The notes under the pieces are model-generated. The model ran no database searches and was not told the DNA's origin. It saw nothing but the letters and a program-made list of their open reading frames with translations. Position numbers and translations under genes: made by a program. Below are positions 60,825 to 64,000 of a DNA stretch of 64,000 nt, in pieces. Source of the DNA: VRUE01 sp036276735. GTDB taxonomy: Bacteria; Actinomycetota; Thermoleophilia; Solirubrobacterales; 70-9. The stretch's first letter is position 1; every line of letters begins with the position of its first letter. The DNA lies in assembly GCA_036276735.1 (NCBI GenBank), contig DASUOH010000031.1:1-64000 (forward strand). Direction: 5' to 3'.

Positions 60825-61055
60825 ATGAGAACGACCGTATCCACCAAGGGCCAGATCGTGCTCCCGGTCGAGCTTCGCCAGCGTGACGGCATCGCACCTG
60901 GGCAGGAGTTCGAGGTCGAGCGCCTCGATGCGGATGAGTACCGATTGCGCCGGGTAGCGCCATCGCCCAACGAAGGCTTGGTGGACTGGCTCCTCGCCTG
61001 CCCGCAAAAGGGCTACTTCGTCGCGATCGACTCCGAGTCGACCGAGACCCTTTGA
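60825..61055 (+). CDS. vapB: AbrB/MazE-type antitoxin VapB
   Basis: The product (76 aa) opens with the swapped-hairpin AbrB pattern MRTTVSTKGQIVLPVELRQR, then IAPGQEFEVERL. The C-terminal part (EGLVDWLLACPQKGYF) would wrap the toxin. The TTGA overlap with the PIN-domain gene and the upstream palindrome complete a standard vapBC operon. Confidence 0.9.
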   Translation: MRTTVSTKGQIVLPVELRQRDGIAPGQEFEVERLDADEYRLRRVAPSPNEGLVDWLLACPQKGYFVAIDSESTETL

Positions 61056-61471
61056 AGCACCTCGTCGACGCCAACGTCCTCTCGGAGGCGACCAAGTCCG
61101 ATCCCAACCCTCGAGTCGTCGAGTGGCTGCGCCGAAACGAGCGCTCGATCGTCGTCGATCCGATCGTCCTCGGCGAGGTTCGCTTCGGCATCCTGCTCCT
61201 CGCGCGTGGCGCTCGGCGCAGCGAGCTGGAGCGGTGGTTCGAGCAGGGAGTCGGCCGGATCCAATGCCTTCCCTGGGATTCGGCCGTCGGGATCCGCTGG
61301 GCTCAGCTGTTGGCGGACCTGCGACGCCGCGGCCGGCCGATGTCGATCAAAGACAGCCTGATCGCCGCCACCGCCCTCGCGCACGATCTGGCGCTCGTCA
61401 CGCTGAACCAGCGTGACTTCAAACCAGCACGGCTGAGACTCGTCGATCCGTCAGCCCGACCACCACGGTGA
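61052..61471 (+). CDS. vapC: PIN-domain ribonuclease toxin VapC
   Basis: This 139-aa PIN nuclease shows the acidic metal-binding residues in order: LVDANVLSE (Asp), VLGEVRFGI (Glu), SIKDSLIAATAL (Asp) and LVTLNQRDF (Asp). VapC toxins cleave tRNA or rRNA when freed from VapB. The TTG start at 61052 overlaps the antitoxin stop. All four acidic residues are intact, so it should be active. Confidence 0.92.
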   Translation: MKHLVDANVLSEATKSDPNPRVVEWLRRNERSIVVDPIVLGEVRFGILLLARGARRSELERWFEQGVGRIQCLPWDSAVGIRWAQLLADLRRRGRPMSIKDSLIAATALAHDLALVTLNQRDFKPARLRLVDPSARPPR

Positions 61472-61579
61472 CCACGCCACTAGCCCCGCGTGAAGCGAGG
61501 CGCAACACAACAGCTCTCAGGCGGCCGATTTGCTCTTGCATCAATTGTTCGGTCCGATCCGGATAGGGGGCGGCGTCGG

Positions 61580-61945
61580 TTAGCTGTTGAGTCGGCGATG
61601 CGCGATCTCGTAGACGCTCGGCTTCCACGGGCGCGCCGGGTGGCGCTCACCTACCGCGACCAAGACGAGAGCCGGCTTCGTGGCCTCCTCGTCGCCGGAT
61701 AGGACCGCTCCCCACTGGCCAGCGGGTTGAGGGATGTAGAGCTTCACGCAGCCCTTGAGACGTGTTCCATCCTGACCTTCCTCTTCGCAACGTCGAAGCC
61801 ACTCGCGCGGGATACCCTCGTCGCGCAGCGTCGCCACCATCGGCTCGATTGTTGCTCGCGCGGCCGGTGTGCAGCGGGCAAGGTCCTCCGCAAGCACCTC
61901 ATCGACCACCCGGACTTCGAAGCGCGGACCCGCACCCGCGCTCAC
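61580..61945 (-). CDS. RelE/HigB-like toxin candidate, hypothetical
   Basis: A 121-aa frame from GTG 61945 contains FEVRVVDEVLAEDLARCTPA, a basic centre (LKGCVKLYIPQPAGQWGAVL) and a late PSVYEIAHRRLNS. A helix pair followed by a sheet with LKG...LY and a basic C-terminal strand resembles RelE/ParE-superfamily toxins, though the match is weak. It follows a 66-aa acidic gene by 6 bases on the same strand, the usual toxin-antitoxin layout. Confidence 0.5.
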   Translation of the reverse strand: MSAGAGPRFEVRVVDEVLAEDLARCTPAARATIEPMVATLRDEGIPREWLRRCEEEGQDGTRLKGCVKLYIPQPAGQWGAVLSGDEEATKPALVLVAVGERHPARPWKPSVYEIAHRRLNS

Positions 61946-61951
61946 AACTGC

Positions 61952-62152
61952 CTATCCCTCGCCGTCGGTGGGCAGCGATCCGAAGTGCCGGTCGAATTCC
62001 TCCGAACTCATCGGCGAAGTCCCGGTCCGCTTGCGAATCTCCTCGATGGAGGTCGCCTTGGAGGGCCAGTCCGGCGCAAAGATCAGCTTCACCTCCGCCG
62101 CTTCCTCCTCGGTCATCGAATCGATCTGCTCATGCAAGTCAGCCTTGGTCAT
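61952..62152 (-). CDS. Small acidic protein, candidate antitoxin
   Basis: The product (66 aa) from ATG 62152 begins MTKADLHEQIDSMTEEEAAE and ends FDRHFGSLPTDGEG. A short helical N-terminus and an unstructured acidic C-terminal part suit an antitoxin of the Phd/addiction-module type. The DNA-binding half is not recognisable. It precedes the toxin-like gene at 61945. Confidence 0.5.
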   Translation of the reverse strand: MTKADLHEQIDSMTEEEAAEVKLIFAPDWPSKATSIEEIRKRTGTSPMSSEEFDRHFGSLPTDGEG

Positions 62153-62236
62153 GGGCAAATCGTAGCGGCCGTCAAGGCAGCACTTTCGATGCAGCGCCAC
62201 CAGATACGGGAATCGGCGGCCTCGCCTTCCCCGCCC

Positions 62237-62509
62237 TCAGGCTGCTGATTTGCTCTTGTAGTACTCGGCGTTGATCTCGGCGTATTTGGCCCACTCGGCC
62301 GGGAGCTGGTCCTCGGCGAAGCAGGCGTCGACCGGGCACGCCTCGACGCAGGCATCGCAGTCGATGCACTCGTCGGGATCGATGTAGAGCATCTCGACCG
62401 AGTCGTAGTCGGGCTCGTCCGGGGTCGGATGGATGCAGTCGACCGGGCAGACCTCGACGCATGAGTTGTCCTTCTGACCGATGCACGGCTCGGCGATGAC
62501 GTAGGTCAT
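62237..62509 (-). CDS. fdxA: Seven-iron-type ferredoxin
   Basis: This 90-aa ferredoxin has two cluster motifs: CIGQKDNSCVEVCPVDC, with Cys-x7-Cys-x3-Cys-Pro spacing typical of a 3Fe-4S (or 7Fe) site, and CIDCDACVEACPVDAC for a 4Fe-4S cluster. The acidic C-terminal tail is as in actinobacterial FdxA. It could serve as electron donor for the P450 or desaturase encoded here, but nothing in the gene order proves this. Confidence 0.93.
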   Translation of the reverse strand: MTYVIAEPCIGQKDNSCVEVCPVDCIHPTPDEPDYDSVEMLYIDPDECIDCDACVEACPVDACFAEDQLPAEWAKYAEINAEYYKSKSAA

Positions 62510-62594
62510 TCGATGCTTTCTCCTAAGTCGCTTGTCGGTGCCAGGCGGGACCGTCCCTGCCGGCGCGAGTCAGCATTTTAGGCATGATGCACCG

Positions 62595-63479
62595 ATGCTG
62601 CTGCTGACGGGGGCGACTGGAAGCATCGGCTCACGACTGCTGCCGCTGCTGCTGGAGCGCGGTGAGGAGGTGCGTTGCCTGGTCCGTGAGCCGCGCCGGC
62701 TCGGCGCGCGGCGGGTCGACGTGCAGATCGCGCTCGGTGACCTCGGCGAGATGTCGGACCCCTACCTGGTGCGGCAAGCGCTGCGCGGCGTCGACACCGT
62801 GGTCCACCTGGCGGCGACGATCCGCGACCAGCCGCCGCGCCGGATCGAGGAGCTGAACGGGCTGGCGACCGTGCGGCTGCTGCGGGCCGCCGAGCGAAGC
62901 GGAGTCCGCCGCTTCGTCTTCTTCAGCGCGCTCGAGGCTGGGGCGGCGCAGCGCACTCGCTTCTTCCGGGCAAAGTGGCTGGCCGAGGAGGCGGTTCGCT
63001 CATCGCCGCTGCAGACGATGGTCTTCGCCCCCTCGATCGTCTACGACCGCAGCGACCCCTGGGTGACGCTCTTGCGCCGCTTCTCGTTCCTGCCGGTGCT
63101 GCCCGTCTCTGGACAGGGCCAGGCCCGCTTCCAGCCGATCTGGGCGCAGGACGTGGCCCGCTGTGTCACCAACGGGCTGGCGATGGAGGCGCCGCGCGAC
63201 CGCTACGAGCTTGCCGGCCCCGAGACGCTCACCTACGACGACATGTCGGAACTGGTCAGCGACGTCGCCGGCCGGCCGCGGCCGCTCGTCCACGTCCCGC
63301 TGCCGGTCGTCCGCGCCGGTCTCATCGCCCTCCGCTCCGTCTTCGGCGAAGCCGTGTTCGCTACCTGGGAGGAGGCCGAGCTGATGGAGGTGGGCATGAG
63401 AAGCGAGCGTGGCACGCGGGACGCCGAGGCACTCGGAGTCGAGCCGAGGAGGATGGGCGATGTGCTGGCGGAGGCTTAG
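62595..63479 (+). CDS. NAD(P)-binding epimerase-like protein (NDUFA9/atypical SDR family)
   Basis: The product (294 aa) starts with the Rossmann loop LLLTGATGSIGSRLLPLLLE, then VDTVVHLAATIRD and RRFVFFSALEAGA. The Tyr of the SDR active site is replaced in the RTRFFRAKWLAEE segment (Phe before Lys spacing), as in complex I NDUFA9-like atypical SDRs. It probably binds NAD(P) without classical dehydrogenase chemistry. Its last 20 bases overlap the start of the GH26-like gene. Confidence 0.83.
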   Translation: MLLLTGATGSIGSRLLPLLLERGEEVRCLVREPRRLGARRVDVQIALGDLGEMSDPYLVRQALRGVDTVVHLAATIRDQPPRRIEELNGLATVRLLRAAERSGVRRFVFFSALEAGAAQRTRFFRAKWLAEEAVRSSPLQTMVFAPSIVYDRSDPWVTLLRRFSFLPVLPVSGQGQARFQPIWAQDVARCVTNGLAMEAPRDRYELAGPETLTYDDMSELVSDVAGRPRPLVHVPLPVVRAGLIALRSVFGEAVFATWEEAELMEVGMRSERGTRDAEALGVEPRRMGDVLAEA

Positions 63480-64000
63480 CGCGGCACTGGCGGTGACGCT
63501 GGGCGTCGCCGCCCTCGCCGTCCAACAGGCCCCCGCGCTGACCCTCGCCCCGCCCAAGGGCAACGTCTTCTTCGGCGTCAGCGACCGTGGCAGCGCCGAG
63601 GAGTTCAACGAGTTCGTCGAAGTGGTCGGCAAGCACCCGGCGGTCCTGCAGACCTTCCACCCCTGGGGCAACAGCCTCAACCAGGCCTACGAACGGTGGC
63701 GCGAAACGGCGACCCGGCCGATCCTCCACATCTCGACGATCGACGACCAGAACCTGGCCGAGCTGATCACGCCACAGCAGATCGCGCTTGGAGGTGGCGA
63801 CGACTACCTGCTGCAGCTCAACGACTTCTTCGCCAAACGCGGCTTGCCGGCCTACATCCGCCCGCTCGGCGAGCCGAACCGCTGCCTGAACGCCTGGTCG
63901 GCGGTCACCTGCGAGGGCGTCCAGAGAGGCGGCGAACACACCACCGGCTGGTACAAGCAGGCCTTCCGGCGCATCTCGACGATCGTCCGCGGCGGCGGCT
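63460..64000 (+). CDS. GH26-like secreted glycoside hydrolase, partial (runs off the window)
   Basis: From ATG 63460, behind AGGAGG, about 180 codons are visible: a signal peptide (LSAALAVTLGVAALAVQQAP), then NVFFGVSDRGSAEEFNEFVE, KHPAVLQTFHPWG, ILHISTIDDQN and PAYIRPLGEPNRCLN (candidate acid/base Glu138). It is a close paralogue of the domain at 23669-24733. Here it has its own ribosome-binding site and lies in a different frame from the upstream gene. The second catalytic Glu would be beyond the window. Confidence 0.85.
   Translation, partial: MCWRRLSAALAVTLGVAALAVQQAPALTLAPPKGNVFFGVSDRGSAEEFNEFVEVVGKHPAVLQTFHPWGNSLNQAYERWRETATRPILHISTIDDQNLAELITPQQIALGGGDDYLLQLNDFFAKRGLPAYIRPLGEPNRCLNAWSAVTCEGVQRGGEHTTGWYKQAFRRISTIVRGGG

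Overview
The window is a high-G+C bacterial chromosome segment with almost no intergenic DNA, many ATGA/GTGA/TTGA start-stop overlaps, and GTG or TTG starts. The gene content (cytochrome bd, short-form 6-phosphogluconate dehydrogenase, actinobacterial PknB-type kinase, LivHMGFK, tRNA-Ser/Arg genes, secreted beta-propeller proteins) fits an actinobacterium, most likely Thermoleophilia (Solirubrobacterales/Gaiellales). That placement is inference; no rRNA is present.

Layout. 0-0.1 kb: the 5' end of an IS481-like transposase whose terminus supplies the last codons and stop of tadA. 0.1-9 kb: tRNA adenosine deaminase, secreted subtilase, UspA, metallo-beta-lactamase-fold hydrolase, large GT-C-like membrane protein, and a membrane-lipid pair (acyl desaturase, cyclopropane synthase). 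9-21.8 kb: central carbon and respiration. A minus-strand run holds a Ser/Thr kinase with a beta-propeller, pgi, cydA, cydB and a HAD phosphatase. Around it lie a TolB-like propeller protein, an FHA-HTH protein, rpiA, pgl, gnd and zwf. So the whole oxidative pentose phosphate branch sits within 10 kb. An unexplained two-gene module with a nucleotidyltransferase lies between rpiA and pgl. 22-30.9 kb: RecQ helicase running in frame into a GH26-like secreted protein, a PQQ-type propeller protein, an acetyltransferase, hydrolases, an LtrA-like protein and small stress membrane proteins. 30.9-35.7 kb: a complete branched-chain amino-acid ABC transporter (livHMGF) facing its lipoprotein receptor gene. 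35.8-36.3 kb: a frameshifted flavin-reductase-like pseudogene.

36.8-46.0 kb is an accessory island stacked on the 3' end of tRNA-Arg(ACG). A 43-bp direct repeat of the tRNA 3' half (38838-38880 and 45952-45994) bounds a 7.1-kb element. It holds an RHH/BrnT-like toxin-antitoxin pair, a membrane-anchored orphan, an AlbA_2-domain protein paired with a restriction-nuclease-like protein, xis and a frameshifted tyrosine integrase, two tandem small winged-helix-like paralogues with an XRE repressor, and a divergent XRE gene. To its left are older remnants: an AbiE-like nucleotidyltransferase pair with a visible operator, a broken integrase, and a third partial att copy. Base composition here is visibly less G+C-rich than in the flanks. 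The AlbA_2/nuclease-like pair is the best candidate for an undescribed, probably defensive, system.

46-64 kb returns to the core genome: enoyl-CoA hydratase, thioesterase, pyruvate kinase, cytochrome P450, a coupled pair with a c-di-GMP flavour (GAF/degenerate GGDEF plus MshEN/proline-rich), tRNA-Ser(GCT), D-threonine-aldolase-like enzyme, aldonolactone oxidase, MFS transporter, tRNA-Ser(TGA), cyclophilin coupled to a large secreted protein, Mrp, VapBC, a second candidate toxin-antitoxin pair, ferredoxin, an NDUFA9-like dehydrogenase, and at the edge a second copy of the GH26-like gene.
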